Shown: positions 7,399 to 17,385, counted from the stretch's first letter. The stretch is 64,000 bases of DNA from Mycolicibacterium mucogenicum DSM 44124 (GCF_005670685.2 NZ_CP062008.1:1302001-1366000), one strand, 5' to 3'. Numbers and translations are program-made. The notes: generated by a model from the letters alone, not told the origin.

Positions 7399-9128
7399 GC
7401 CAGGCCTCCGGCCACGACCGCTTGCGAGTCGGCGAATTCGCGGTACACCGGGCACGACTCGATCAGCTCGGAATGCGTGCCGACGCCCACCACGCGGCCG
7501 TTGTCGAGCACGACGATCTGATCGGCGGCGGCGACCGTCGAAAGGCGTTGGGCGACAATGATCACCGTGGCATCGGCGGCCGCCGCGGACAACGCGTCCC
7601 GCACCCGGGCGTCGGTGTGGACGTCCAGCGCCGAGAAGGCGTCGTCGAACAGGTACACCGCCGGCCGTCGGACCACCGCGCGGGCGATGGCGAGGCGCTG
7701 GCGCTGTCCACCGGAGAAGTTCGTGCCGCCCTGTGCGACGGGCATGCCGAGCCCCTCGGGGTGGTCCGCCACGAAATCGGCCGACGCGACACCGAGCGCG
7801 GCCCACATCTCGTCTTCGGTCGCGTCAGCCTTGCCGAATCGCAGGTTGTCGGCAACCGTGCCGGAAAACACATGCCCGCGCTGCGGCACCACCCCGATCA
7901 TCGACCACAGCTGTTCAGGGTCGTAGTCCCGCACGTCGACGCCGTCGACCATCACGGAGCCCGAGGTGACGTCGTACATCCGGCACAGCAGTGCCATCAG
8001 CGTCGACTTGCCGGAGCCGGTCGATCCCACGATGGCCGTCACCGTCCCGGGCGAGGCGGTCAGTGAAACCCCGTGCAGCACAGGGTCGTCGGCCCCGGGG
8101 TACCCGAAGGTGGCGGCCGCCACCTGTATCTCCCCGCGCCGCACCTCCGGCACCACGGGCGAATCGGGCGCCACGATCGACGGCTCGGTCGCGAGCACGT
8201 CGGTGATCCGATCGGCGCACACCGACGCCCGCGGCAGGATGACGAGCACGATGGTCACCATCAGCACGGCCATCAGGATCTGCATGAAGTAGGACAGGAA
8301 CGCGATCAGCGAGCCGACCTGCATCTGGCCGTGATCGATCCGGATTCCGCCGAACCAGATCACCGCCACGCTGGACAGATTCACCACGAGCGTGGTCGCG
8401 GGCAGCATCAGGGCCTGCCACCGGCCGACAGTGAGGGTGGTGTCGGTCAGGGCGTGATTCGCATCGGCGAACCGCGCACGTTCGGCGTCCTCCCGCGAGA
8501 AGGCCCGAATCACGCGAATGCCGGTGAGCTGCTCGCGCAGCACCCGATTGATGTTGTCGATCAACCGCTGCATGCGGCGGAACAGCGGCAGCAACCGGGA
8601 GATGATGAGGTAGTTGCACACCGCCATCACCGGCACGCTGACCAGCAGCAGCCACGACAGGCCGGCGTTCTGGTGCACGGCCATCGCGATGCCGCCGATG
8701 CACATGATCGGTGCGGTGATCAGCATGGTGCAGGTCATCTGCACCAGCACCTGGATCTGCTGGACGTCGTTGGTGGTGCGGGTCATCAGCGTGGGCGCGC
8801 CGAACCGGACGGCTTCGGCGTTGGACCAGCCGAGCACCTGGCGGAACACTGCCCAACGCAGGTCGCGGCCGAAGCCCATGCCGGCGCGGGAACCGAAGTA
8901 GACCGCGCCGACGGCGCACAGCACCTGCAGCGCGCTGACGGCGAGCATGGCGGCGCCGAGCCGCCCGATCACGGCGGTGTCGCCGCGAGCAACGCCGTGG
9001 TCGATGATGCGGGCGTTGAGCGTCGGCAGATACAGCGAGGCCAGCGTGCTGATCAGTTGCAGCGTCGCCACCACCGTCAGCTGCCGCCGATACGGCCTCG
9101 TGTACTGCCGCAGCAGTGCCCAGAGCAT
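7395..9128 (-). CDS. ABC exporter half-transporter with degenerate Walker B (Rv1273c-like)
   Basis: 577 aa. The membrane domain covers about residues 15-300, then the ATPase domain: Walker [10 protein letters not shown] (about 366), signature [12 protein letters not shown] (about 472), Walker [13 protein letters not shown] with Asp instead of the catalytic Glu, and Gln replacing the H-loop His (IIVAQRLST). These are the typical changes of the degenerate subunit of a heterodimeric exporter (TM287/288, BmrCD type). The ATG at 9128 gives a normal length; the frame upstream runs back over the divergent lprB gene. Translationally coupled to the second subunit by a GTGA overlap. Confidence 0.9.
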   Translation of the reverse strand: MLWALLRQYTRPYRRQLTVVATLQLISTLASLYLPTLNARIIDHGVARGDTAVIGRLGAAMLAVSALQVLCAVGAVYFGSRAGMGFGRDLRWAVFRQVLGWSNAEAVRFGAPTLMTRTTNDVQQIQVLVQMTCTMLITAPIMCIGGIAMAVHQNAGLSWLLLVSVPVMAVCNYLIISRLLPLFRRMQRLIDNINRVLREQLTGIRVIRAFSREDAERARFADANHALTDTTLTVGRWQALMLPATTLVVNLSSVAVIWFGGIRIDHGQMQVGSLIAFLSYFMQILMAVLMVTIVLVILPRASVCADRITDVLATEPSIVAPDSPVVPEVRRGEIQVAAATFGYPGADDPVLHGVSLTASPGTVTAIVGSTGSGKSTLMALLCRMYDVTSGSVMVDGVDVRDYDPEQLWSMIGVVPQRGHVFSGTVADNLRFGKADATEDEMWAALGVASADFVADHPEGLGMPVAQGGTNFSGGQRQRLAIARAVVRRPAVYLFDDAFSALDVHTDARVRDALSAAAADATVIIVAQRLSTVAAADQIVVLDNGRVVGVGTHSELIESCPVYREFADSQAVVAGGLA

Positions 9129-9224
9129 GCGGTTACTGTGGCACACCCGGGAATGCTTGTAGAAAGACCAGGTCAGTCGGCATGTCGGTGGTTGACCTCC
9201 GAACCTGCCGCTACAGTGCATGGC

Positions 9225-9788
9225 GTGACCCGCAGACAGGTGAAGACTGCCGCCGCGACCGTGCTTGCCGCGGCGATGATTCCGGCGATGTCCGCCTGCT
9301 CGGACGGCGGCAACGGTGGCAGCGCTCCGGCGGGCGGCCCCTCGGGCCCGGCGGCGTCCGGCCCGGCCAAGCACGGCCCGATGTTCCCGGTGTGCGGCGG
9401 CGTCAGCGATCAGACCGTCAGCCAGCTGACCCAGGTCCCCGGCCTCGTCAACACCGCGAAGAACTCCGTCGGCTGCCAGTGGCTGGTCAACGGTGGCATC
9501 CTCGGTCCGCACTTCTCGTTCACCTGGTACCGGGGCAGCCCGATCGGTCGCGAACGCAAGACCGAGGAACGGACGCGAGCCGACGTCAACGACATCAACA
9601 TCAACGGCCACTCCGGGTTCGTCGCACTCGGCGAGGACCCGATGATCGGCAAGAGCCTGTGTGAGGTCGGCATCCAGTTCGATGACGACTTCATCGAATG
9701 GTCCATCAGCTTCTCGCAGAAGCCGTTCCCCGATCCGTGCGACATCGCCAAGGAACTGTCCCGGCAATCGATTGCGAACGCGAAATGA
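9225..9788 (+). CDS. lprB: Lipoprotein LprB
   Basis: 187 aa. A signal peptide (VTRRQVKTAAATVLAAAM) ends in a lipobox-like MSAC (Cys about 24), followed by a Gly/Ser/Pro-rich linker and a DUF3558-like domain containing CQWLVNGG and spaced Cys residues. Lipidated and exported to the outer face of the membrane. The GTG at 9225 is chosen because it directly precedes the basic n-region; an overlapping ATG at 9220 is out of frame and stops at once. Overlaps lprC by ATGA. Order and size fit M. tuberculosis LprB next to the ABC pair. Confidence 0.87.
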   Translation: MTRRQVKTAAATVLAAAMIPAMSACSDGGNGGSAPAGGPSGPAASGPAKHGPMFPVCGGVSDQTVSQLTQVPGLVNTAKNSVGCQWLVNGGILGPHFSFTWYRGSPIGRERKTEERTRADVNDININGHSGFVALGEDPMIGKSLCEVGIQFDDDFIEWSISFSQKPFPDPCDIAKELSRQSIANAK

Positions 9789-10324
9789 CACGACGGAAAC
9801 TGGCCGGAGCGGTCGCCGTGATGTCGGCGTTGGCGCTGGTGGGTTGCGCGCGCTCCGTCGAGGGCACCGCACTGAAGGAAGGCGCCGGCGGCGGCAGCGA
9901 GCACTCGGCGGATTCCTACCCGAACCTGCTCAAAGAGTGCGACGTGCTGACCAACGACGTGCTGGCCAAGACGGTCGGCGCGGACCCGCTGGACATCCAG
10001 AGCACCTTCGTGGGTGCAGTGTGCCGGTGGCAGGCGCTGAACCAGTCGGCGGGCCTCATCGACATCACGCGGTTTTGGTATGAGCAGGGCAGCCTCGATG
10101 AGGAGACCAAGGTCGCCCAGCACCTGAACTACAAGTACGAGACCAAGGCGATCGCCGGCGTGAAGTCGATCATCATGCACCCGAACGACCCCAACGGTTC
10201 GTGCGGTGTGGCCAGTGACGCCGCCGGTGTCGTGGGCTGGTGGGTCAACCCGCAGGGCCCGGGCGCGGACACCTGCGGCATGGCCACCAAGCTGATGGAG
10301 CTGACGCTCGCCACCAACTCCTAA
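9785..10324 (+). CDS. lprC: Lipoprotein LprC (DUF3558-like)
   Basis: 179 aa. Signal peptide with a clear lipobox LVGC (Cys about 21), then an exported domain with CRW and paired cysteines (residues about 55-165), related to LprB and to the DUF3558 mycobacterial lipoproteins. Start ATG overlaps the lprB stop (ATGA), so the two are coupled and may act together. The stop overlaps the end of the convergent SixA gene by 4 bp. Function unknown. Confidence 0.87.
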   Translation: MTRRKLAGAVAVMSALALVGCARSVEGTALKEGAGGGSEHSADSYPNLLKECDVLTNDVLAKTVGADPLDIQSTFVGAVCRWQALNQSAGLIDITRFWYEQGSLDEETKVAQHLNYKYETKAIAGVKSIIMHPNDPNGSCGVASDAAGVVGWWVNPQGPGADTCGMATKLMELTLATNS

Positions 10325-10824
10325 CGAGGGATGTGGAACTGATCCAACGTGGCGCTGCGCAGCTCCAGCTGCGACCAGTGCCGCTTGGTGTGCAGAACCG
10401 CGATCGCCGACGTCGGGTATTTCATCGCGATCTCGCCGGCGGCGTCAGGGTCGCTCGTGTCGAGCGACGCCAAACTCAGCGCGAGCGATGACATGACCGG
10501 TTCGTGGCCGATCACCAGCAGTGTGTTCGCCGCCTCCGGTGCACCGTTGATGACCTCGATGGCGATGCCTGCCGTCGCGTCGTAGAGGCGCTGGACGTAG
10601 GTCACGGGTGCGGTGATGCCGGTGCGTTCGAGCGTCTGCCGGGTGCGGGTGGCGGTCGAGCACAGAACGGCGTCGACGGGAGGGAGATGTTCCCGAATCC
10701 AGTCGCCGGCGAGTGCCGCTTCGCGGATGCCCCGTTTGGCGAGCGGCCGGTCGTGGTCGGCGACCCCGTCGGGGTAGTCGGATTTCGCGTGCCGCAGCAG
10801 GATCAATGTTCGGGTTCCCGTCAC
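10321..10824 (-). CDS. SixA-type phosphohistidine phosphatase (Rv1276c-like)
   Basis: 167 aa histidine-phosphatase domain: the RHG motif appears as LLRHAKSD (catalytic His about 12), ATRTRQT lies around residue 58 and the second catalytic His is in VIGHEPVM. SixA proteins remove phosphate from phosphohistidine on signalling proteins. Probable GTG start at 10824. Convergent with lprC and divergent from the SbcD-like gene. The substrate is unknown. Confidence 0.85.
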   Translation of the reverse strand: MTGTRTLILLRHAKSDYPDGVADHDRPLAKRGIREAALAGDWIREHLPPVDAVLCSTATRTRQTLERTGITAPVTYVQRLYDATAGIAIEVINGAPEAANTLLVIGHEPVMSSLALSLASLDTSDPDAAGEIAMKYPTSAIAVLHTKRHWSQLELRSATLDQFHIPR

Positions 10825-10876
10825 CCGCCCACCGTAGATCCCCAGAGTTGTCGGTGCCCGGTTTTACACTCGCCGC

Positions 10877-12016
10877 ATGCGTTTCGTCCACACCGCCGAC
10901 TGGCAGCTCGGTATGACCCGGCATTTCCTGGGCGGTGAGGCGCAGCCGCGCTACTCAGCCGCGCGCCGTGACGCCGTGGCGCGTCTCGGTGCACTGTGCA
11001 CCGAGGTCGGTGCCGAATTCGTCGTCGTGGCCGGGGATGTCTTCGAACACAACCAGCTCGACCCGCGCGAGGTCAGCCTGTCGCTGGAGGCCATGCGGGC
11101 CATCAAGATCCCGGTGTTCCTGTTGCCGGGCAACCACGATCCGCTGGATCCGTCGTCGGTCTACACCAGCTCGCTATTCCTGGCCGAATGCCCGCCGAAC
11201 GTCACGGTGCTCGACGGCGTGCACGAACTGCGCCCCGGGGTGCAGATCGTCGGAGCGCCGTGGCGTTCCAAGGCGCCCACCACGGATCTGACGGGCGAGG
11301 CGGTGGCCGAGTTGCCGGCCGATGGCGTCACCCGAATTGTGGTGGGCCACGGTGGGGTAGACGTCCTCGATCCCGATCCCACGAAGCCGGCGCTGATCCG
11401 GCTGGCCGCTGTCGAGGGCGCGGTACGGCGGGGCGCGGTCCACTATGTGGCGTTGGGGGACAAGCACTCTCGCACCGAGGTCGGCAGCACCGGCCGGGTG
11501 TGGTATTCCGGCGCGCCCGAAGTCACGAATTACGATGACATCGAGGCGGATTCGGGCCACGTCCTGGTGGTCGACGTCGACGATGCGGATCAGTCGGTCA
11601 CGGTCGAGTCCCGCCGGGTGGGGCAGTGGCGGTTCGTCACGCTGCGCCGGATCGTCGACACGGACCGCGATATCGCCGACCTGGACCTGAACCTCGACGG
11701 CCTGCCGGACAAGGAACGTACCGTCGTCCGGCTGGCGCTGACCGGCTCGCTGACCATCTCCGACAAGGCCACCCTCGACGCCTGCCTGGATCGCTACGCG
11801 CGCCTGTTCGCCGCGCTGACGACCTGGGAACGCCACACCGACCTAGTCGTGGTCCCGGCCGACGGTGAGTTCTCGGACCTCGGCATCGGCGGGTTCGCCG
11901 CGGCGGCGGTTGAGGAATTGGTCGGCACCGCAAGCGCTTCGGGCGACGACGGCGACGACGCACGTGCGGCGCTCGCGCTACTGCTGCGCCTGGTCGATCG
12001 GGGGAGCGCGGCATGA
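10877..12016 (+). CDS. SbcD/Mre11/YhaO-like metallophosphoesterase (Rv1277-like)
   Basis: 379 aa calcineurin-like phosphoesterase. Visible motifs: HTADWQLG (D8, with Gln10 in place of the usual His), AGDVFEHN (D54), PGNHDP (N86, H87), GHGG (H158) and GDKH (H197) in place of the usual GHxH. The C-terminal capping region (about 240-379) is typical of SbcD/YhaO proteins. Expected to be the nuclease subunit of an SbcCD-like DNA-end-processing complex with the ATPase encoded next, to which it is coupled by a 4-bp ATGA overlap. The changed ligands leave activity uncertain. Confidence 0.85.
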   Translation: MRFVHTADWQLGMTRHFLGGEAQPRYSAARRDAVARLGALCTEVGAEFVVVAGDVFEHNQLDPREVSLSLEAMRAIKIPVFLLPGNHDPLDPSSVYTSSLFLAECPPNVTVLDGVHELRPGVQIVGAPWRSKAPTTDLTGEAVAELPADGVTRIVVGHGGVDVLDPDPTKPALIRLAAVEGAVRRGAVHYVALGDKHSRTEVGSTGRVWYSGAPEVTNYDDIEADSGHVLVVDVDDADQSVTVESRRVGQWRFVTLRRIVDTDRDIADLDLNLDGLPDKERTVVRLALTGSLTISDKATLDACLDRYARLFAALTTWERHTDLVVVPADGEFSDLGIGGFAAAAVEELVGTASASGDDGDDARAALALLLRLVDRGSAA

Positions 12017-14637
12017 AGTTGCACCGGCTGATCCTGACCAATTACCGCGGCATCACCCACCGCGAGATCGAATTTCCCGAGCGCGGTGTGGTGGTGGTCG
12101 CCGGCGCCAACGAGATCGGCAAGTCCTCCATGATCGAGGCGCTCGATCTGCTGCTGGAGTCCAAGGACCGCTCGACCAAGAAAGAGGTCAAGCAGGTCAA
12201 ACCGACTCATGCTGACGTCGGTGCTGAGGTGACGGCCGAAATCTCCACCGGCCCTTACCGGTTCGAGTACTACAAGCGGTTCCACAAGAAGGCCGAGACC
12301 CGGCTGACCATCCTCGCGCCGCGCCGCGAGCAGCTCACCGGCGACGAAGCGCACGACCGGGTGCGCGCGATGCTCGAGGAGACGGTCGACACCGAACTCT
12401 GGCGGGCCCAACGCATTCTGCAGTCTGCCGCCATGGTGCCGGTCGATCTCGCCGGATGCGATGCGCTCGCGCGGGCACTCGACGTCGCGGCCGGCCAGGC
12501 CGGTGCGCTCGAGGGCGCGTTGTCGGGCAATGAGCCGCTGCTGGTCGACCGGATCGACGCGGAGTTCTTGAAGTACTTCACGCAGACCGGCCGCCCCACC
12601 GGTGTGTGGGCCGAGGCCATCAAGGGCCTGAAGGCCGCGCAGGCCGAGGTCGCGGCGCGCACCGCCGCGGTGGCGGAGGTCGACGAGGCGGTGCGCCGGC
12701 ACGGCGAGCTGACGATGGAATTGGCCACGGCCACTGAGCAATTGGCGGCCGCGGAGGTTCGGCTGGCGGCGGCTCGGGAAGCGGCCACCGCGGTGGCGCG
12801 AGTCCGCGACGACCTTGCCCAGGCGCGCGTGCAGGCGCAGGCGGCGGTGGCGACCTCGACGGCAGCACGCAGCGCACTCGACGAGCGGCAGCGGCTGCAG
12901 GCCGACGTCGAGCAGCGGACGGGCAGCATCGGTGAACTGACAGCGGCCGCCGAGCACGCCGCGCAGCAGCAGGTGGCCGCGGCGCAGCTGCAGCAGGCCG
13001 CCGATACCGCCGTGGCCGTGGCACGGTCCGTGGTGGAAACCGGCCGCGCCCGCTTGGATGCGGCGCGCCGGGTGGTGGACCAACTGTCGCAGCGCGCTGA
13101 GGCCGTTCGGTTGGCCGGCCTGCTGGAGCGGGTGCAGGCCGCCGCCGACGAACTGGCTGCGGTTGCGGATCAGCTGGGCAAGATCACCCTGACCGCGGCG
13201 GGCATGCGCGCCATCGAAACGGCCGCCGCAGCGGTGGACCGGGCAGCCGCGGCCGCTGAACTCGCCTCGGCACGAATCGAATTGGTGGCGCACGGCGACG
13301 TCGAGCTGCGGGTCGGCGACCAGGACGTGACGCTGTCCGCCGGCGCGGAGTGGACCACGAGCGCGGGCAGTCGCACCGACGTCGAGCTCCCCGGGCTGCT
13401 GACGGTGCGGGTGCTGCCCGGCACCCCGGCCGCGGACACCAGCGCGGTTCTCGATGCGGCGCGCAATGCGCTGGCGGCGGCGCTGCAGCCGCACGGCGTC
13501 GCCGACGTCGAGGCCGCGCGGGCCCTGGATACCCGGCGGCGCGAACTCGAAGCCGAGCGTGATCGGCTGACCGTCACCCGGCAGACCCTGCTGGGCGCCG
13601 ACACGGTCGAGGAGCTCGCAGCTCGGCTGGCGGGGCTGCGGGAGCAACTCGGCGACACTGACGCCATCGACGTCGGGGCCGCCCGGGCCGAGCTGGAAGC
13701 TGCCGACGCCGAACAGCGCCGGGCGGCAGCCGATTACGAGCAATGCCGCGACACGGCCACTGCCGCGGCCGCCGCGGTGGCGGCCGCGCTGACCGCGGCG
13801 ACGGTCGCCCGCGAGAAGGTGACGGCGGCGACGACCGCGCTCACCGAGGCCACCGAGCGGTTGGCCCGGCAGCGCGAGCTGGAGGACGACGCGGCGTTGA
13901 GCCAGCGCGTCGCGGCGCTGGGAGAGCAGGCGTCCGCAGCCACCGCGCGCGAACAGGAACTCGCCGCCGCACTGGCTGCCGCCGCGCCCGAGGCCGTCGA
14001 CGCGGAACTGGCGGCGGCCACCGCGGATTCGGTCCGGCTCGCTACCCGGCGCCGCGAACTCGACGACCAATTGCGTGATGTGGCAGCGCAATTGAAGGTG
14101 TACGGGACGCAGGGCCGCCAGAGCCAGCTCGATGCTGCCGAGATTGCGCTGCGGCACGCGGAGTCCGAGCATGCCGCGGTGGGCCGTCGGGCCCGGGCCG
14201 CTGAACTGCTGCGCACGGTGATGGGCCGGCACCGCGAGCAGGCCCGGCAGCGGTACGTGGCGCCGTTCCGCACCGAGGTGGAACGGCTGGGACGCATCGT
14301 GTTCGGCGACAGCTTCGCCGTCGAGGTCGACAGCGATCTGCGGATTTGCAGTCGCACCGTCGCGGGCACCACCGTGCCGTACGAGAGCCTGTCCGGCGGG
14401 GCCAAGGAACAGCTGGGCATCGTCGCCCGACTGGCCGGAGCGGCGTTGGTGGCCAAAGAAGACACCGTCCCGGTGATCATCGACGACGCACTGGGGTTCA
14501 CCGATGCGGGCCGCCTGACCCGGATGGGTGAGGTGTTCGACGCGGTCGGCGGCGACGGCCAGGTGATCGTGCTGACCTGCAGCCCCGAGCGTTATGCCAG
14601 CGTCGGCGACGCGACGCGCATCGAGCTCACCGCTTAG
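12013..14637 (+). CDS. SbcC/Rad50/YhaN-like AAA ATPase (Rv1278-like)
   Basis: 874 aa with split ABC-type ATPase halves: Walker A GANEIGKSS at 31-39 and, at the C terminus, signature SLSGGAKEQ (about 792) and Walker B VPVIIDDALG (about 819). Between them are about 550 residues of Ala/Glu/Arg-rich coiled coil, interrupted by a small beta-rich segment (about 415-480). There is no CxxC zinc hook. Partner of the upstream metallophosphoesterase; together they resemble SbcCD or the Bacillus YhaN-YhaO type. Probable role: processing of DNA ends or hairpins in the cytoplasm. Confidence 0.87.
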   Translation: MKLHRLILTNYRGITHREIEFPERGVVVVAGANEIGKSSMIEALDLLLESKDRSTKKEVKQVKPTHADVGAEVTAEISTGPYRFEYYKRFHKKAETRLTILAPRREQLTGDEAHDRVRAMLEETVDTELWRAQRILQSAAMVPVDLAGCDALARALDVAAGQAGALEGALSGNEPLLVDRIDAEFLKYFTQTGRPTGVWAEAIKGLKAAQAEVAARTAAVAEVDEAVRRHGELTMELATATEQLAAAEVRLAAAREAATAVARVRDDLAQARVQAQAAVATSTAARSALDERQRLQADVEQRTGSIGELTAAAEHAAQQQVAAAQLQQAADTAVAVARSVVETGRARLDAARRVVDQLSQRAEAVRLAGLLERVQAAADELAAVADQLGKITLTAAGMRAIETAAAAVDRAAAAAELASARIELVAHGDVELRVGDQDVTLSAGAEWTTSAGSRTDVELPGLLTVRVLPGTPAADTSAVLDAARNALAAALQPHGVADVEAARALDTRRRELEAERDRLTVTRQTLLGADTVEELAARLAGLREQLGDTDAIDVGAARAELEAADAEQRRAAADYEQCRDTATAAAAAVAAALTAATVAREKVTAATTALTEATERLARQRELEDDAALSQRVAALGEQASAATAREQELAAALAAAAPEAVDAELAAATADSVRLATRRRELDDQLRDVAAQLKVYGTQGRQSQLDAAEIALRHAESEHAAVGRRARAAELLRTVMGRHREQARQRYVAPFRTEVERLGRIVFGDSFAVEVDSDLRICSRTVAGTTVPYESLSGGAKEQLGIVARLAGAALVAKEDTVPVIIDDALGFTDAGRLTRMGEVFDAVGGDGQVIVLTCSPERYASVGDATRIELTA

Positions 14638-14674
14638 GCCCCTGGTAGGCCGCTTTTCGTGACAGACTGCGGCG

Positions 14675-16180
14675 GTGATCGCTGACTTCGTCGTCGTGGG
14701 TACGGGCTCGGCCGGTGCGGTGCTGGCTGATCGACTGAGCGCCGACGGCACCGCGCAGGTGGTGGTGCTGGAAGCCGGAGCCGTCGACAAGAACCAGTTC
14801 ATCCATATCCCGGCGGCTTTCGCGAAGCTGTTCCGCGGCGAGTTCGATTGGGATTACTCGACCGAACCGCAGCCGGAGCTCGCCGACCGCCGCATCTACT
14901 GGCCGCGCGGCAAGACCCTCGGCGGTTCGTCGTCGATGAACGCCATGATGTGGGTCCGCGGCCTGCCCGCGGATTACGACGAGTGGGGTGAGCTCGCCGG
15001 CGAAGAGTGGTCGTACGCGGCCGTGAAGAAGTACTTCGACCGGATCGAGGCCGGGCCGCTGGTGCTCAGCCCGCAGCGCAGCCCGCGCGGCGTCACCGCC
15101 GCGTGGCTGGAGGCCGCCGAGCAGTCCGGCCATGAGGGGTTCGTCGAGACCCGGGTGTGTCAGCGCCGCGGCGCGCGCTGGAGCACCGCCGACGCCTACC
15201 TGCGTCCGGCCCTGAAGCGGTCCAACCTGCACCTACGCACCGGCGCCACCGCAACGCGCATCCTGATCGAGGACGGGCGAGCGGTCGGCGTCGAGTACGA
15301 AGCGGACGGTCGTCGTCAGGTCGTCCGGGCGCGCCGTGAGGTGATCCTGTGCGGCGGCGCGATCAACAGCCCGCAGCTGCTGATGCTGTCCGGCATCGGT
15401 CCGCGCGAGCATCTGGCCGAGCACGGCATCGACGTCGTCCACGATGCGCCGGGCGTCGGCTCGAATCTGCTGGATCACCTGGTGGTGCTGCTCGGGTTCG
15501 ACGCCAACTGCGAGACCCTGATCAGCGCGGAGAAGCCGGTGCAGCTGATCAACTACCTGACCCGCCGCCGCGGCATGCTCACCTCGAATGTCGGTGAAGC
15601 ATATGGCTTTGTCCGCAGTGATCCCGATCTCGCGCAGCCCGACATCGAGCTGATCTTCGCGCCGGCACCCTTCTTCGACGAGGGCATCGGCGAGGCCTAT
15701 CCGCGCGACGCGGTGGCGATGGGGCCGATCCTGGTGAAGCCCAAGAGCACCGGCACCATCCGGCTGGCGTCGGCCGACCCGTTGGCCAAGCCGATCATCG
15801 ACCCGCGCTATCTGTCCGACCCCGAGGGCGCCGACCGCAAGGCACTACTGGCGGGCTTGCGGATGCTGGCGGACATGACCCAGGCCCCGGCGCTGAAGGG
15901 ACTGCTCGGCGACATCGCTCGCCCGGTGGGCGCGCACGATCTCGACGACCGCACGCTGGAGCTGGCACTGGCCACCACGTCGCACACGCTGTATCACCCG
16001 ACCACCACGTGCCGGATGGGCACTGATGAGGCCAGCGTGGTCGACCCGCAGCTCCGCGTCCGTGGTGTCGCGGGGCTGCGGGTCGCCGACGCTTCGGTGA
16101 TGCCGACCATCATCCGGGGCCACACTCACGCCCCGAGCGTGCTGATCGGTGAGAAGGCCGCCGACCTCATCACCGCCTGA
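14675..16180 (+). CDS. GMC-family FAD-dependent oxidoreductase (Rv1279-like, choline-dehydrogenase-like)
   Basis: 501 aa. The N-terminal FAD-binding site is VVVGTGSAGAVLADRL (GxGxxG at 9-14); the GMC signature region includes WPRGKTLGGSSSMNAMMW (about 75-95) and INSPQLLMLSGIG (about 230). The C terminus has LYHPTTTCRMG and IIRGHTHAPSVLIGEKAA, the usual catalytic His region. Family members oxidise alcohols such as choline; the substrate is not evident here. GTG start. Follows the SbcCD-like pair by 37 bp and ends 2 bp before the convergent gene. Confidence 0.9.
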   Translation: MIADFVVVGTGSAGAVLADRLSADGTAQVVVLEAGAVDKNQFIHIPAAFAKLFRGEFDWDYSTEPQPELADRRIYWPRGKTLGGSSSMNAMMWVRGLPADYDEWGELAGEEWSYAAVKKYFDRIEAGPLVLSPQRSPRGVTAAWLEAAEQSGHEGFVETRVCQRRGARWSTADAYLRPALKRSNLHLRTGATATRILIEDGRAVGVEYEADGRRQVVRARREVILCGGAINSPQLLMLSGIGPREHLAEHGIDVVHDAPGVGSNLLDHLVVLLGFDANCETLISAEKPVQLINYLTRRRGMLTSNVGEAYGFVRSDPDLAQPDIELIFAPAPFFDEGIGEAYPRDAVAMGPILVKPKSTGTIRLASADPLAKPIIDPRYLSDPEGADRKALLAGLRMLADMTQAPALKGLLGDIARPVGAHDLDDRTLELALATTSHTLYHPTTTCRMGTDEASVVDPQLRVRGVAGLRVADASVMPTIIRGHTHAPSVLIGEKAADLITA

Positions 16181-16182
16181 GG

Positions 16183-17385
16183 TCAGAAGTACGCGTTGGC
16201 GGGAATCGCCGTGCCGTGCAACAGGTTCTGTCCGACCACCCGGGCCTTGTAGCCGACGGGATTGTGCAGCGTGATGGTGCGGATGTTGCGCCAGTGCCGG
16301 TCGAGGTTGCGTTGCCGGCTGGCCGCGCTGGCACCGCCGAGCTCGAGGAGCTTGGTGGCGGCGCGCGGCGCGATGTCGTCCAGGTGCACCTTCACCTTGG
16401 CCGCCTGCAACTGGGCCTCCGCGACCAGCGCCGCGTCGGGCACACCGTCCGGACCGGTCGAATCGATGGCCGCCCCGATCGCCGCCGCCGCATCCAGTAC
16501 CGCGGCCCGGGCGATGTAGGCAGAGCTGGCCAATTCGCCGAGTTGGCGCTGCAGCAGCGGGTCATCGGTCGGTGACGCCGCGGAGGCATGGCTGAAGCTG
16601 CGCTCGCGGGATCGCAGGAGCGCAATCCCGTCGTCCACGATGTTCTCCAGAATGCCGGCCACCACGGCGTGGATGTACAGCTGCAGCAGGGTGTACTGCA
16701 CCGACGGCACGGGCTCGGCGTCGTACGGCGTGTCCGAGAGCACCTCGTCGGGCAGCACCGTCACGTCGCGGAAGCGCGTCGTGCCGGTGCCGGTACGGCG
16801 CTGGCCGAAACCGTCCCAGTCGTCGATGATCTCCACGCCCGCGCGATCGGCGGGGATGATGACGATCGCCACCGAATCATGATCGGTGGTCGCCGTCACG
16901 GTCAGGTAGTCCGAGAACAGGGTTCCGGTGCTGTAGAACTTCTCGCCGGTCAAGGTGAAACTGCCGTCGTGGCCCGGCGTCAAGCGGGTGTTGAACACGA
17001 GGCTGCCCACCGCGTGGGAGCCCTTCTCGCTGAACGCATTGCCGAACACCTTGCCGTCGACGACCTTTTCGAGCCAGGCCCGGGATCCGGGCTGGTCCAG
17101 GGTGCGCAGCCGCTCTTCGACGAACCAGAAATGCGTGCGGAAGATGTGCGCCACTACCGGATCGGCGCGGGCGACGTCGATGACGGCGGAAAACAGTTGC
17201 GGCACCGTGAGTCCGGCGCCGCCCAGCTCGGTAGGTAGGCGCAGGGTGCCGAATCCGGCCCGCTTGAGCGCGGCCACCTGGTCGAACGGATTCACGTCTT
17301 CCAGATCGCGGTCTTTGGCGCCTGCGGCGATATCGGCCAGCAGGTCGTTCCACGTGGTTGTGTCGGGGAGGTCGAGGATCGTCAT
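16183..17385 (-). CDS. Acyl-CoA dehydrogenase-fold flavoprotein (SfnB/DszC-like monooxygenase)
   Basis: 400 aa with the three acyl-CoA-dehydrogenase domains: N-terminal helical (ALKRAGFGTLRLPTELGG), central beta domain (LTGEKFYSTGTLFSDY; GFGQRRTGTGTTRF) and C-terminal helical bundle. The pattern, including WDGFGQRRTGTG, is closer to flavin-dependent sulfur/desulfurisation monooxygenases (SfnB, DszC) than to true fatty-acyl dehydrogenases, and the usual catalytic Glu context is not seen. Divergent from the alpha/beta hydrolase at 17458. The substrate is unknown; sulfur acquisition is an inference from family similarity. Confidence 0.8.
   Translation of the reverse strand: MTILDLPDTTTWNDLLADIAAGAKDRDLEDVNPFDQVAALKRAGFGTLRLPTELGGAGLTVPQLFSAVIDVARADPVVAHIFRTHFWFVEERLRTLDQPGSRAWLEKVVDGKVFGNAFSEKGSHAVGSLVFNTRLTPGHDGSFTLTGEKFYSTGTLFSDYLTVTATTDHDSVAIVIIPADRAGVEIIDDWDGFGQRRTGTGTTRFRDVTVLPDEVLSDTPYDAEPVPSVQYTLLQLYIHAVVAGILENIVDDGIALLRSRERSFSHASAASPTDDPLLQRQLGELASSAYIARAAVLDAAAAIGAAIDSTGPDGVPDAALVAEAQLQAAKVKVHLDDIAPRAATKLLELGGASAASRQRNLDRHWRNIRTITLHNPVGYKARVVGQNLLHGTAIPANAYF

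Noticed and set aside
11794..14802. 1002-aa open frame on the minus strand across the SbcC-like gene
   Set aside because: It is antisense to a gene with clear Walker A, signature and Walker B motifs. The translation is Ala/Arg/Gly-rich without domains, as expected when GC-rich codons keep the opposite frame open.
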